Of a stretch of DNA of 64,000 nt, positions 24,826 through 32,592 are shown in pieces; within the stretch, counting starts at the first letter, position 1; each line of letters begins with the position of its first letter. This DNA is from JANXVY01 sp040080145. GTDB taxonomy: Bacteria > Pseudomonadota > Alphaproteobacteria > Rhizobiales > Hyphomicrobiaceae. The stretch covers positions 1-64,000 of the forward strand of contig JBEBJA010000108.1 in NCBI GenBank assembly GCA_040080145.1, in the 5' to 3' direction. A program made the translations under genes and the position numbers. The notes beneath the pieces were generated by a model. It was not told the origin of the DNA, did no database searches, and was given only the letters and a program-made list of their open reading frames with translations.

Positions 24826-26346
24826 ATGACCGCACTCAAGCCCGACGATTTCATCCACACGTCACCGGAGCACGCTTCTCCCGGATCCACGCGCTACGAC
24901 GTCAAGCCTGTTAACAGCAAGGCTGCGCGGCCGAACCGGCTATCCTACGTCGGGCGTATTGCGATCCACCCCAAGCGGGCCAAGGGAACATTCCGCAGCT
25001 TGAAGTGGGCGGTGATGATTGTCACGCTCGGCATCTATTATCTGCTGCCGTGGGTGCGTTGGGATCGCGGGCCGGACCTGCCCAATCAAGCGGTGCTGAT
25101 CGACCTTGAGAACAATCGCTATTTTGCGTTCTTCCTCGAAATCTGGCCACAGGAATTCTATTATATTACCGGGCTGCTGATCGTGTCGGCGCTTGCGCTG
25201 TTCCTGTTCACGGCGGTGGCTGGTCGCGTCTGGTGCGGATACGCTTGTCCGCAGACGGTTTGGACCGACTTGATGATCTCGCTGGAGCGGTTCTGGCAAG
25301 GCGACCGCAATGAGCGGCTCAAGCTCGATAAGATGGGCTGGGTTCCCATCAAGATTTACCGGCGGTTGATGACGCATCTCTCGTGGATGGCAGTCGGCTT
25401 GCTGACGGGCGGCGCGCTGGTGTTTTACTTCCGCGACGCACCCACGCTTGCGCGTGAACTTATGACCGGCACGGCACCCTACTATGCCTATATGTTTCTC
25501 GGCATCTTCGCCGCCACAACGTACGTTTTCGGCGGGCTGTCGCGCGAACAGGTCTGCACATACATGTGCCCCTGGCCGCGCATCCAAGCTGCGATGACGG
25601 ACCGGCATACGCTGCTCGTTGGCTATCGCACCGAGCGGGGCGAGCCGCGGGGGCCGCACAAGAAGGGCGATACTTGGGAGGGTCGCGGGGACTGTGTCGA
25701 CTGCAACGCCTGCGTGGTCGTCTGCCCGGCTGGGATCGACATCCGCGATGGGTCGCAGCTCGAGTGCATCCAGTGCGCTTTGTGCATCGACGCCTGCAAC
25801 GACGTTATGACGAAGGTCGGGCGGCCGCAGGGGCTCATTGCTTATGACACCGTTGCCAAGCAAGAAGCGAACGCTTGCGGAAAACATGAGCCGTTCCAGA
25901 TCGTGCGCCCCCGCACAATCCTCTATTCTGGTGTACTGGCTCTGGTTACTGCGATCTTGCTAACCGCGTGGCACTATCGTCCGCTGGTCGAAATCAACGC
26001 ACTACATGATCGCAATCCGCCCTACGTCCAGTTGACGGACGGCGGCGTGCGCAACGCCTATACCGTCAAGCTGCTGAACAAGCGGCATGAACCACGCGAC
26101 ATGCAAATTTCTGTGGCCGGCCTGCCGGGTGCTACCATCAGCGTGGTTGGTTCGGATGCAAGCAAAGGCGCGATCTTAAGGGTGCCGACTGATACGGTTC
26201 GCGAAGTGCGCTTGCTGGTCAGCCTGCCGCGCGCCGAAGTCGACAAGATTGCCAGCCGCTCGGCTTCGTTCAAACTCTTGTTGAAAGATATCGCGAGCGG
26301 CGATGAAAGTGCGAGAACCATCAACTTCCAGATGCCGGAGCGGTAA
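24826..26346 (+). CDS. ccoG: CcoG copper/iron-sulfur protein for cbb3 oxidase assembly
   Basis: CcoG (FixG/RdxA) is a membrane ferredoxin-like protein needed for cbb3 assembly and copper handling. The 506-aa protein has about five membrane segments, upstream cysteine motifs CGYACPQTVW (near residue 138) and CTYMCPW (near 246), and two ferredoxin-type 4Fe-4S motifs (CVDCNACVVVCP and CIQCALCIDACN, near residues 290-325). The C-terminal half is periplasmic (from about residue 390). AAGGAGG lies 12-13 nt before the ATG. ccoG-H-I-S form one operon. Confidence 0.96.
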   Translation: MTALKPDDFIHTSPEHASPGSTRYDVKPVNSKAARPNRLSYVGRIAIHPKRAKGTFRSLKWAVMIVTLGIYYLLPWVRWDRGPDLPNQAVLIDLENNRYFAFFLEIWPQEFYYITGLLIVSALALFLFTAVAGRVWCGYACPQTVWTDLMISLERFWQGDRNERLKLDKMGWVPIKIYRRLMTHLSWMAVGLLTGGALVFYFRDAPTLARELMTGTAPYYAYMFLGIFAATTYVFGGLSREQVCTYMCPWPRIQAAMTDRHTLLVGYRTERGEPRGPHKKGDTWEGRGDCVDCNACVVVCPAGIDIRDGSQLECIQCALCIDACNDVMTKVGRPQGLIAYDTVAKQEANACGKHEPFQIVRPRTILYSGVLALVTAILLTAWHYRPLVEINALHDRNPPYVQLTDGGVRNAYTVKLLNKRHEPRDMQISVAGLPGATISVVGSDASKGAILRVPTDTVREVRLLVSLPRAEVDKIASRSASFKLLLKDIASGDESARTINFQMPER

Positions 26347-26347
26347 C

Positions 26348-26878
26348 ATGAAAGATATGAACTTACCCCCCGAACGTCTCGGAACACCCAAACCGGCGCG
26401 AGAGTTGACTGGCCGCACCGTCTTGATGACGCTGGTCGGGTTCTTTGGCATCATCTTTGCCGTGAATTTCTATTTCGCATTCGTGGCGACCACGACCTAC
26501 ACTGGCGTCGTATCGAAGGAGCCATATCGTAAGGGTCTGGCTTACAATAAGCGTATCGCTGCCGACGAGCGGCAAGCCGACCTCAGATGGAATGTCGATG
26601 TGGACGTCGGCCGCGAAGGTCATGCCAAACTGATCTTCAAGGCGTTCGACAATCAGCCCGTAACCAATCTCAAAGTGACGGCGACGATTGGACGGCCTGC
26701 CTCCGACGCCGAAGACCGGCAGCTGACGTTTGCCGAAACGCAGCCGGGTCAATACGAAGCCAATGGTGCCGCGCTCGGCTCGGGCGGCTGGGTGTTCGCT
26801 GCGGCAGCAACACTGGTTGCGGGCAACGATGGCGAACCGCTTTACCGTTTGAGGAAAAGGCTATGGCTGACGCCGTAA
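26348..26878 (+). CDS. ccoH: CcoH/FixH cbb3 oxidase assembly protein
   Basis: The 176-aa protein has one membrane helix at about residues 23-44 (LMTLVGFFGIIFAVNFYFAF) and a periplasmic FixH domain, where VSKEPYRKGLAYNK is the family signature. CcoH associates with the cbb3 complex during assembly. The ATG at 26348 is one base after the ccoG stop. Its end overlaps the start of ccoI by 16 nt, indicating coupling. Confidence 0.95.
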   Translation: MKDMNLPPERLGTPKPARELTGRTVLMTLVGFFGIIFAVNFYFAFVATTTYTGVVSKEPYRKGLAYNKRIAADERQADLRWNVDVDVGREGHAKLIFKAFDNQPVTNLKVTATIGRPASDAEDRQLTFAETQPGQYEANGAALGSGGWVFAAAATLVAGNDGEPLYRLRKRLWLTP

Positions 26879-29085
26879 GACTTTTGACCAGCACCCCGGC
26901 GCCCCCCGCAAAGGCTGTGTCGGCTACCAGCACCCCTGCCGCGCATGGCAGCGTGATCACGTTGATGGTCGAGAACATGAACTGCGGAAACTGTATCCGC
27001 AAGGTCGAGACTGCGCTTACAGACGTTCCCGATGTGGTCTCGGCGCGCGCAAATCTTTCGGCGCGGCGGGTCAGCGTCGTGGTCAAGCCCCATGCGAAGA
27101 TCACCTCAGAACCCTTGATCGAGACATTGCGGGTCGCTGGCTACCCAGCCCGTGAGTTGCCGCCCGAAGGCACGGGCACCGAACCGGGCGACCGCGATTC
27201 TGGCCTCGTCAAACGGTTGGCGGTTGCTGGATTTGCGTCGGCCAACATCATGCTGTTATCCGTCGCGGTGTGGGCGGGCCAGGGTGAGATGGACGCTTCG
27301 CTGCAAACGCTGATGCACTGGCTATCGGCTGCCATTGCCGTTCCAGCGGTTGCCTATGCCGGAGTGCCGTTCTTTTCGTCGGCTTTTGCCGCGCTGAAGA
27401 ACGGGCGGGTCAATATGGACGTGCCGATTTCGCTCGGCGTGCTTCTGGCGACCGGCATGAGCATCTATCAAACGACCGTGCATAGCGAGCAGGTCTATTT
27501 CGACGCCGCCGTGTCGCTGCTGTTCTTCCTGCTGATCGGGCGGGTGCTCGATCAGCGGATGCGCCGCGAGGCGACGAGTGCGGCGGAAAACCTGCTGGGA
27601 CTCGTCAGTCCAGCAACGACCATCGTGAAACCCGACGGCACTTCGGAGCGGATTGCCACCCGCGAAGTGCGGCCCGGGATGGCCCTTTTGATCGCGGCTG
27701 GAGAGCGCGTGCCAGTCGATGCCAGACTATCGCGCGGCATCGCCTTGATGGATGAGAGCCTGATAACCGGGGAGACCCATCCACGCAAAGTGACGGAGGG
27801 CGACGGGTTGTATGCCGGTACGATCAACCTCTCGGGGCCGATCGAAGCGGTTGCGACGGCGTGCGAGGAAAACACGCTCTTGGCCGAGATCACACGGCTC
27901 ATGCACACCGCAGAACAAGCGCGCGGGCGCTATGTGCGGCTTGCCGACCGGGCAGCCCGGCTTTATGCGCCGGCCGTGCATATTCTCGGGCTTGGGACGT
28001 TTCTCGCCTGGATGTATGTGGGTCACGGCTGGGAAAAAGCTCTGACGGCTGCGATTGCAGTGCTCATCATCACGTGTCCGTGTGCGCTGGCGCTGGCGGT
28101 TCCGGCGGTACAGGTCGCCGCCATCGGACGCCTGTTCAAGCGCGGCATCATTGTCAAGGCGCCGGATGGGTTGGAGCGGCTTTCGGAGGTCGACACGATT
28201 ATTCTCGATAAAACGGGTACGCTGACGCTTGGCGAGCCGCGTCTGGAATCCGGCTCCACGGTTGAGCCTGCCGCGCTAGTCACGGCGGCAGGGTTGGCTG
28301 CCAACAGCCGCCATCCGTATTCGCGCGCCATCGTGCGGGCGAGCGCTGCGCGGGGCGTGACGGCGCTGCCCATTGCAGGCGTCGAGGAGATTGCGGGGTC
28401 GGGCTTGCGGGCGATGGTTGGCGGCGTGGAGATCAAGCTCGGGTCGGCTGCGTTTTGCGGCGTTGGCGAAGCAGACGAAGGACGGCCAGCATTGTGGCTG
28501 CGGTCGGGTCGGGATGCGCCGGTCGCGTTCCGGTTCGACGATCCGCTTCGCGAGGATGCGAGCGCGACGATTGCAAAGCTGGCACGGTCCTACAAAATCG
28601 AGCTGTTATCTGGCGACCGCAAGCCGATTGTGGCCGCTGCGGCGGCGGCGAGTGGAATTGCGGACTGGCAGGCCGAGTTACGGCCTGATGCGAAGGCGGC
28701 CCGAATCGAGGACTTAAAGACGGCTGGGCGTCACGTGCTCATGGTCGGCGATGGGCTCAACGATGCGCCGGCACTTGCGGCTGGCCATGCCTCGATTGCG
28801 CCTTCAACTGCGACTGACATCAGCCAGACGGCCTCCGACGTCATCTTCCAGGGTGCCAAACTCGGGCCGCTGGTTGAAATTCTGGCTGTCGCAAAGGCGT
28901 CTCACAAGGCTGCGATCGCGAATTTTGCTATTGCCATCGGGTATAACATCATCTTCGTGCCGCTCGCGATGATGGGCGTCGTAACGCCACTGATTGCGGC
29001 AATCGCGATGTCGGTGTCGTCGATCACCGTCACGGCAAACGCGATTTGGCTCGGGCACAAACCGTTGAAGGACATGAACCCGTGA
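26863..29085 (+). CDS. ccoI: CcoI/FixI copper-exporting P1B-type ATPase
   Basis: CcoI moves copper across the inner membrane for insertion into cbb3 oxidase. The 740-aa protein has an N-terminal HMA domain with the copper site CGNC at residues 41-44, eight membrane segments, the ion-pathway motif TCPCALALAVP, the phosphorylation site DKTGTLT and the hinge GDGLNDAPA. I chose the ATG at 26863, which overlaps the end of ccoH by 16 nt; a longer frame upstream lies within ccoH. It is followed closely by ccoS. Confidence 0.96.
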   Translation: MADAVRLLTSTPAPPAKAVSATSTPAAHGSVITLMVENMNCGNCIRKVETALTDVPDVVSARANLSARRVSVVVKPHAKITSEPLIETLRVAGYPARELPPEGTGTEPGDRDSGLVKRLAVAGFASANIMLLSVAVWAGQGEMDASLQTLMHWLSAAIAVPAVAYAGVPFFSSAFAALKNGRVNMDVPISLGVLLATGMSIYQTTVHSEQVYFDAAVSLLFFLLIGRVLDQRMRREATSAAENLLGLVSPATTIVKPDGTSERIATREVRPGMALLIAAGERVPVDARLSRGIALMDESLITGETHPRKVTEGDGLYAGTINLSGPIEAVATACEENTLLAEITRLMHTAEQARGRYVRLADRAARLYAPAVHILGLGTFLAWMYVGHGWEKALTAAIAVLIITCPCALALAVPAVQVAAIGRLFKRGIIVKAPDGLERLSEVDTIILDKTGTLTLGEPRLESGSTVEPAALVTAAGLAANSRHPYSRAIVRASAARGVTALPIAGVEEIAGSGLRAMVGGVEIKLGSAAFCGVGEADEGRPALWLRSGRDAPVAFRFDDPLREDASATIAKLARSYKIELLSGDRKPIVAAAAAASGIADWQAELRPDAKAARIEDLKTAGRHVLMVGDGLNDAPALAAGHASIAPSTATDISQTASDVIFQGAKLGPLVEILAVAKASHKAAIANFAIAIGYNIIFVPLAMMGVVTPLIAAIAMSVSSITVTANAIWLGHKPLKDMNP

Positions 29086-29095
29086 AGGATTTGGC

Positions 29096-29242
29096 ATGAC
29101 AGCGCTCGCTTGGCTTATTCCGATTGCTCTGGCCCTTGGAGGTGTCGGTCTTGCCGGTTTCCTCTGGTCGCTGCGCAGCGGGCAGTTCGACGATCTTGAA
29201 GGGGCCGCATGGCGGGCGCTGGATGACGAACCGTTGAAGTAA
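29096..29242 (+). CDS. ccoS: CcoS cbb3 oxidase maturation protein, 48 aa
   Basis: A 48-codon frame 10 nt after ccoI starts MTALAWLIPIALALGGVGLA, has a single membrane helix at residues ~3-24 and then the FLWSLRSGQFDDLEG segment that defines the CcoS family. CcoS is needed for heme b and copper insertion into CcoN. It is too short for most gene callers, but position and sequence both fit. It closes the ccoGHIS operon. Confidence 0.95.
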   Translation: MTALAWLIPIALALGGVGLAGFLWSLRSGQFDDLEGAAWRALDDEPLK

Positions 29243-29321
29243 GGACTTGACCTATCAGTAACCAGCAAAGACCCCGGATCGGCAAAGGGCCGTCCGGGGC
29301 AGCAGTGGCTGGACAGGGCGA

Positions 29322-30182
29322 TCAATGCGACATGAGCACGGGAACGGTCATGTGAGACAGGATATGACGGGACGTGCCGCCTAGGATGAACTCGCGGATG
29401 CGCGAGTGGCCATAGCAGCCCATCACCAGCATGTCCCACCCGAGCTTCGTCGCTTCGGTCAGCAATGTTTCGCCAACGGACGACCTGGGCAGAAGTGTCG
29501 CCGCTTCGTCGCATTTGACGCCATGCCGGGCGAGCGTGGCGCAAAGGTCGGCGGCGGGCAGATCGCCGGCGGTCTTGTTGTCGTCGCGCGGGTCGAGCCA
29601 AAGGACCCGCACTTCGTCGGCCTTTTGCAGTAATGGGAGCGCATCGAACACGGCGCGCGTTGCTTCGCGACGGCCGTTCCAGGCAACCAGGATGCGCTTG
29701 GCTGCAAACGCTTTGTGGGGCTTGTTGGGGATGACGAGAACCGGGCGGCCGCTATCGGTTGCGAGGCTATCGGGGAAGTCGAGCATCATGGTGCCGTCCC
29801 AGTTCTTATCGGCCTGACTGGCGACAATGAGATCGGAGGCGCGGGCGATAGGCAAGATCATCTGGATGGCGGAGGCCAAGTGGTAACTGTCGACGCTGCG
29901 CCATTCGGCGGTGAACTGGCCAAGGGCGCTGGAGTCTTGTGTCGCTTTCTCGAACGCTGAGCGCATGCGCGCTTCCTCGATGCGATAAGCGTCGCGATGA
30001 GCTTCGATCATGGATGGCACGGCGATGGCGATGTCGCTCGTTTGCGGAATGATGACCGGCGGGGTCACCGACAATGCGATGAGATGGGCCCGATTTGCCA
30101 TGGCTATTGTTGAGGCCGCTTGCAGCAACCCAGGCGAGCGGCGCTCGTTGTTGATATGAACGAGGATGGTCTTGTAGGTCAT
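29322..30182 (-). CDS. Tandem-domain universal stress protein
   Basis: The 286-aa protein has two UspA domains. The N-terminal one begins MTYKTILVHINNE; the C-terminal one, from about residue 158 (AAKRILVAWNGRREATRAV), ends with the nucleotide-binding pattern MGCYGHSRIREFILGGTSRHIL. Both start motifs and the late G-x2-G-x9-G-S/T motif imply ATP binding in the second domain. It has the same architecture as the protein at 35877, so the two are paralogues. An FNR/FixK box is 68 nt upstream of the start. Confidence 0.93.
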   Translation of the reverse strand: MTYKTILVHINNERRSPGLLQAASTIAMANRAHLIALSVTPPVIIPQTSDIAIAVPSMIEAHRDAYRIEEARMRSAFEKATQDSSALGQFTAEWRSVDSYHLASAIQMILPIARASDLIVASQADKNWDGTMMLDFPDSLATDSGRPVLVIPNKPHKAFAAKRILVAWNGRREATRAVFDALPLLQKADEVRVLWLDPRDDNKTAGDLPAADLCATLARHGVKCDEAATLLPRSSVGETLLTEATKLGWDMLVMGCYGHSRIREFILGGTSRHILSHMTVPVLMSH

Positions 30183-30249
30183 ATAAAAACCCCTGGATGA
30201 CGGTTACCGCATTCTGACAATACAGTGACGATAAAGAGTGACACCATCG

Positions 30250-30263
30250 TTGATATATATCAT
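30250..30263. promoter_or_regulatory. FNR/FixK box upstream of the universal stress protein gene
   Basis: TTGAT-ATAT-ATCAT matches the consensus at nine of ten positions. It lies 68 nt before the minus-strand start at 30182 and overlaps the last codons of the MgtC-like gene. The distance is right for class II activation. Confidence 0.75.
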
Positions 30264-31510
30264 CGCAAAAGGGGACCAACCATCGAGCCGAGCCACGCGG
30301 CGGCAATCACCAGAATTAGTCCGGGGATCACGCGCAGGGCATAAGCCGTGCCACCGCTACTATATGCGACAACGGCTTTGGTGATCGTGTTCGCCGTCAT
30401 GGCGAGCAGGATTGGCATTATTGCGTCGCTTGGATTGAACTTATTCGCGTTCACCAACTGCCCAACTGAAATAGCGGGCGCGTGAGTATCAGCAAAACCA
30501 CCAATGGCAGACGCAATGGCCACGCCGGCCTTGCCGTACCAAGCCGTCATGGCCGCGCAGAGTAAGATGACGGCAGCAAGCACACCGGCGAGTTTAACGG
30601 CTGTGACGAGATCGAAGGCCTGCCCCTGATCAGGCTCGCGCTCAACTTGTGTTCCTGCCGCCTGAAAGGTGAACACGGCCGCATATGCTGCTGCTGCCAC
30701 GCCGGACGCAAGAAGGGCACCAGCCATTGCAGCGAGTGTTTGCGCACTCGTCGCCAGCAGCACAACAGCCATTTCCACGACAGTCGCGAGCGTTGACAGG
30801 ATCGCGCCACTGGCGGCTGGGGCTAGCAGTTCTGGTGTGTTCTTCGCACGCGCGCCCATGGCGGCGATGGTCGCGGTACTTGAAACGAAGCCGGATGCAA
30901 AGCCTGCGAGCGGCAGGCCGAAGCCGGCACCGAGTAGCCGCACCGCTATGTAGCCCGCCGAACTGATCGCCATCAGTAGTATGACGATCAGCCATATCGC
31001 ATAGGGGTTCAGCGCATTGAAGGGACCGATGGTTGCGTTGGGGATGATGGGCAGGACGACGAGGGTCGCGGCCCCGAAGATCCGAGCGGACGAAAGTTCT
31101 TGTTCGCTCAATACCGCACGAACGAAGCGATGAAGCGGTTCGCGTGCCGCAAGAATGATCGCGACAACCACGGCTGCAGCGGCGGCGAAGGCTGGCTCGC
31201 GCATGGAGAGCGCCCCAATTGGAACGCAGGCGACGAGCGCGAGTTCGGTCGTCAGCCCCGGGTCTTCGCGGCTACTCAGACCATAGCTGACACCTACCAG
31301 TGCGATTACGCCTGCCGTAGACACGGCCAGCAGCAGATCGCTGCCCGCGCGGACAGACAATGCGCCAAGCAGCGTTGCGATGACGAACGTACGGATGCCG
31401 GCAGGAGCCCGCGTAGCACCGGTACCCTTACGGCGCTCGCGCTCGGCACCGATCAACAGACCGGCACCCAGCGCGACCAGCAAGCCCGTTATCGAAGCGC
31501 TATCCAGCAT
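30260..31510 (-). CDS. MgtC/SapB-family membrane protein with DUF4010
   Basis: The 416-aa protein has an N-terminal MgtC-like part (GLLVALGAGLLIGAERERR at residues ~9-27, APAGIRTFVIATLLGAL at ~36-52) and a C-terminal DUF4010 domain with many membrane helices. The function of this subgroup is unknown; the MgtC name refers to a Mg2+-stress virulence protein, and transport has not been shown. The next gene on the same strand is a universal stress protein that has its own FNR box, so the two are probably separate transcripts. Confidence 0.88.
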   Translation of the reverse strand: MLDSASITGLLVALGAGLLIGAERERRKGTGATRAPAGIRTFVIATLLGALSVRAGSDLLLAVSTAGVIALVGVSYGLSSREDPGLTTELALVACVPIGALSMREPAFAAAAAVVVAIILAAREPLHRFVRAVLSEQELSSARIFGAATLVVLPIIPNATIGPFNALNPYAIWLIVILLMAISSAGYIAVRLLGAGFGLPLAGFASGFVSSTATIAAMGARAKNTPELLAPAASGAILSTLATVVEMAVVLLATSAQTLAAMAGALLASGVAAAAYAAVFTFQAAGTQVEREPDQGQAFDLVTAVKLAGVLAAVILLCAAMTAWYGKAGVAIASAIGGFADTHAPAISVGQLVNANKFNPSDAIMPILLAMTANTITKAVVAYSSGGTAYALRVIPGLILVIAAAWLGSMVGPLLR

Positions 31511-31642
31511 TGACGGCGCCTTGAAAATGGTGATCGCGCTCCGTCAGCCCCTTTCGTTTTTTAATCTTGCATTCGGGCTTTACGGCTTCAGCACGCTTTT
31601 GTTTTGGTACAGGCACCGCTTGTACCTGGTCAGACTTACGAT

Positions 31643-32041
31643 TCAGTGCGTGGGGGTTCGCGGTGCGGATGCCGATTGGCGGCCCGCTGGCGCGATGGCC
31701 GGTTCGGACGTCATCTGCTTATTTTGCTGAGCTGCTTCGATTGCGTGCGAGAATTCGGCACCGTACTGCTCGGCTGCGCGTTTCCAGTGGGCAGCGTAGA
31801 CCTGCTGGACTTCAGGCAGTGAATGGCACGTCGCGATCTTCAGTGGCAAGGTGATGTTTTCAATCCAACGCTGACTGAAAAAGCCGAACCATTCCTTTTG
31901 ATAAGCACCTACGTTTTCGACGAGCTTGGAATTGAACGTCTTAACGACTTCGGTCGCCGGAGCCGACATTTCGATCATTGTTTCAACATCGAAAGGTGCT
32001 GTTTGAAGGTGGGAATACCCGTTACTTTTTTGCGTGTCCAT
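31643..32041 (-). CDS. Phasin-family protein
   Basis: The 132-aa protein carries a phasin domain in residues ~17-100: an amphipathic helical segment VVKTFNSKLVENVGAYQKEW and a second with LPEVQQVYAAHWKRAAEQYG. Phasins coat polyhydroxyalkanoate granules; small versions also act as general stress proteins. The C-terminal tail is polar (Ser/Ala/Pro). The ATG at 32041 (MDTQKSNGYS) is preferred to a longer reading. No PHA synthase is nearby, so granule association is unproven. Confidence 0.82.
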   Translation of the reverse strand: MDTQKSNGYSHLQTAPFDVETMIEMSAPATEVVKTFNSKLVENVGAYQKEWFGFFSQRWIENITLPLKIATCHSLPEVQQVYAAHWKRAAEQYGAEFSHAIEAAQQNKQMTSEPAIAPAGRQSASAPRTPTH

Positions 32042-32108
32042 GGGCGGGGGCCTTTTTGAATACGGACTATTCTGAAAGAATGGCTTTCGTCTGATAATTT
32101 GGGTGGGG

Positions 32109-32134
32109 AGCAATCAAGCTACTGCATGATTGCT
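32109..32134. repeat. Inverted repeat upstream of the phasin gene
   Basis: AGCAATCA and TGATTGCT are perfect inverted 8-mers separated by 10 nt. The centre lies about 80 nt before the phasin start, where an activator or repressor site could lie. No known regulator is assigned. The rest of 32042-32256 shows no gene. Confidence 0.5.
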
Positions 32135-32256
32135 ATTTCTGAGAACGCGATAGCTCGATCATCGCCGTTACCATAGCAGGCCGAAAGTGGCGTGGACTGC
32201 ACGAGATTGTGATGGCAACCTGCCGTTAAGGTGCCCTGCAGCAACCCTTTTAGATA

Positions 32257-32514
32257 TCAAAACCCGCGTCGCACACTTTCAAGGAGGGCGGCGTTGGGGC
32301 AGAAGTCTGGCCGCTCGCCGACGTGCTTTGGAGCGGCAAGCCAATTCAGGCACCGGGTGGCATGACGGCACTCGATGCACTTGGTGTGAGCCTCGACGTA
32401 CGCATCGCCCTTGCGCAGGCGAACAAGGCGGGACGGGTCGGCATCTGTTCGTTCAATCATGTCGCTGAGGCGGCGGGCCTGACGCTCGACATGCCGTGAA
32501 ATGGGCCAGTCCAT
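32257..32514 (-). CDS. DUF6455-like cysteine-containing protein, 85 aa
   Basis: The protein fits the DUF6455 pattern: a helical N-terminal half and a C-terminal CIECRHATRCLNWL ... DFCPNA block with four Cys, likely a metal or iron-sulfur site. The GGAG at 32520-32523 supports the ATG at 32514; an ATG four codons upstream is also possible. An FNR/FixK box is 62 nt upstream of the chosen start. The function is unknown, but cysteine-rich DUF6455 proteins in this kind of low-oxygen context suggest a redox or respiration role. Confidence 0.75.
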   Translation of the reverse strand: MDWPISRHVERQARRLSDMIERTDADPSRLVRLRKGDAYVEAHTKCIECRHATRCLNWLAAPKHVGERPDFCPNAALLESVRRGF

Positions 32515-32575
32515 GTGCAGCTCCATTCGCTATTCCGTTCCTGCATATAAGCTATGCCTTTGCGGAACATCTCGC

Positions 32576-32589
32576 TTGATCTGGGTCAA
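32576..32589. promoter_or_regulatory. FNR/FixK box upstream of the DUF6455-like gene
   Basis: TTGAT-CTGG-GTCAA (TTGAC-CCAG-ATCAA on the minus strand) matches the consensus at nine of ten positions. It sits in the 78-nt gap between the acyl-CoA synthetase stop and the DUF6455-like start. Confidence 0.75.
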
Positions 32590-32592
32590 AAT

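Noticed and set aside
29244..29257. FNR-like half site TTGACCTATCAGTA before the universal stress protein end
   Set aside because: The second half does not match ATCAA, and the site is at the gene's 3' side.
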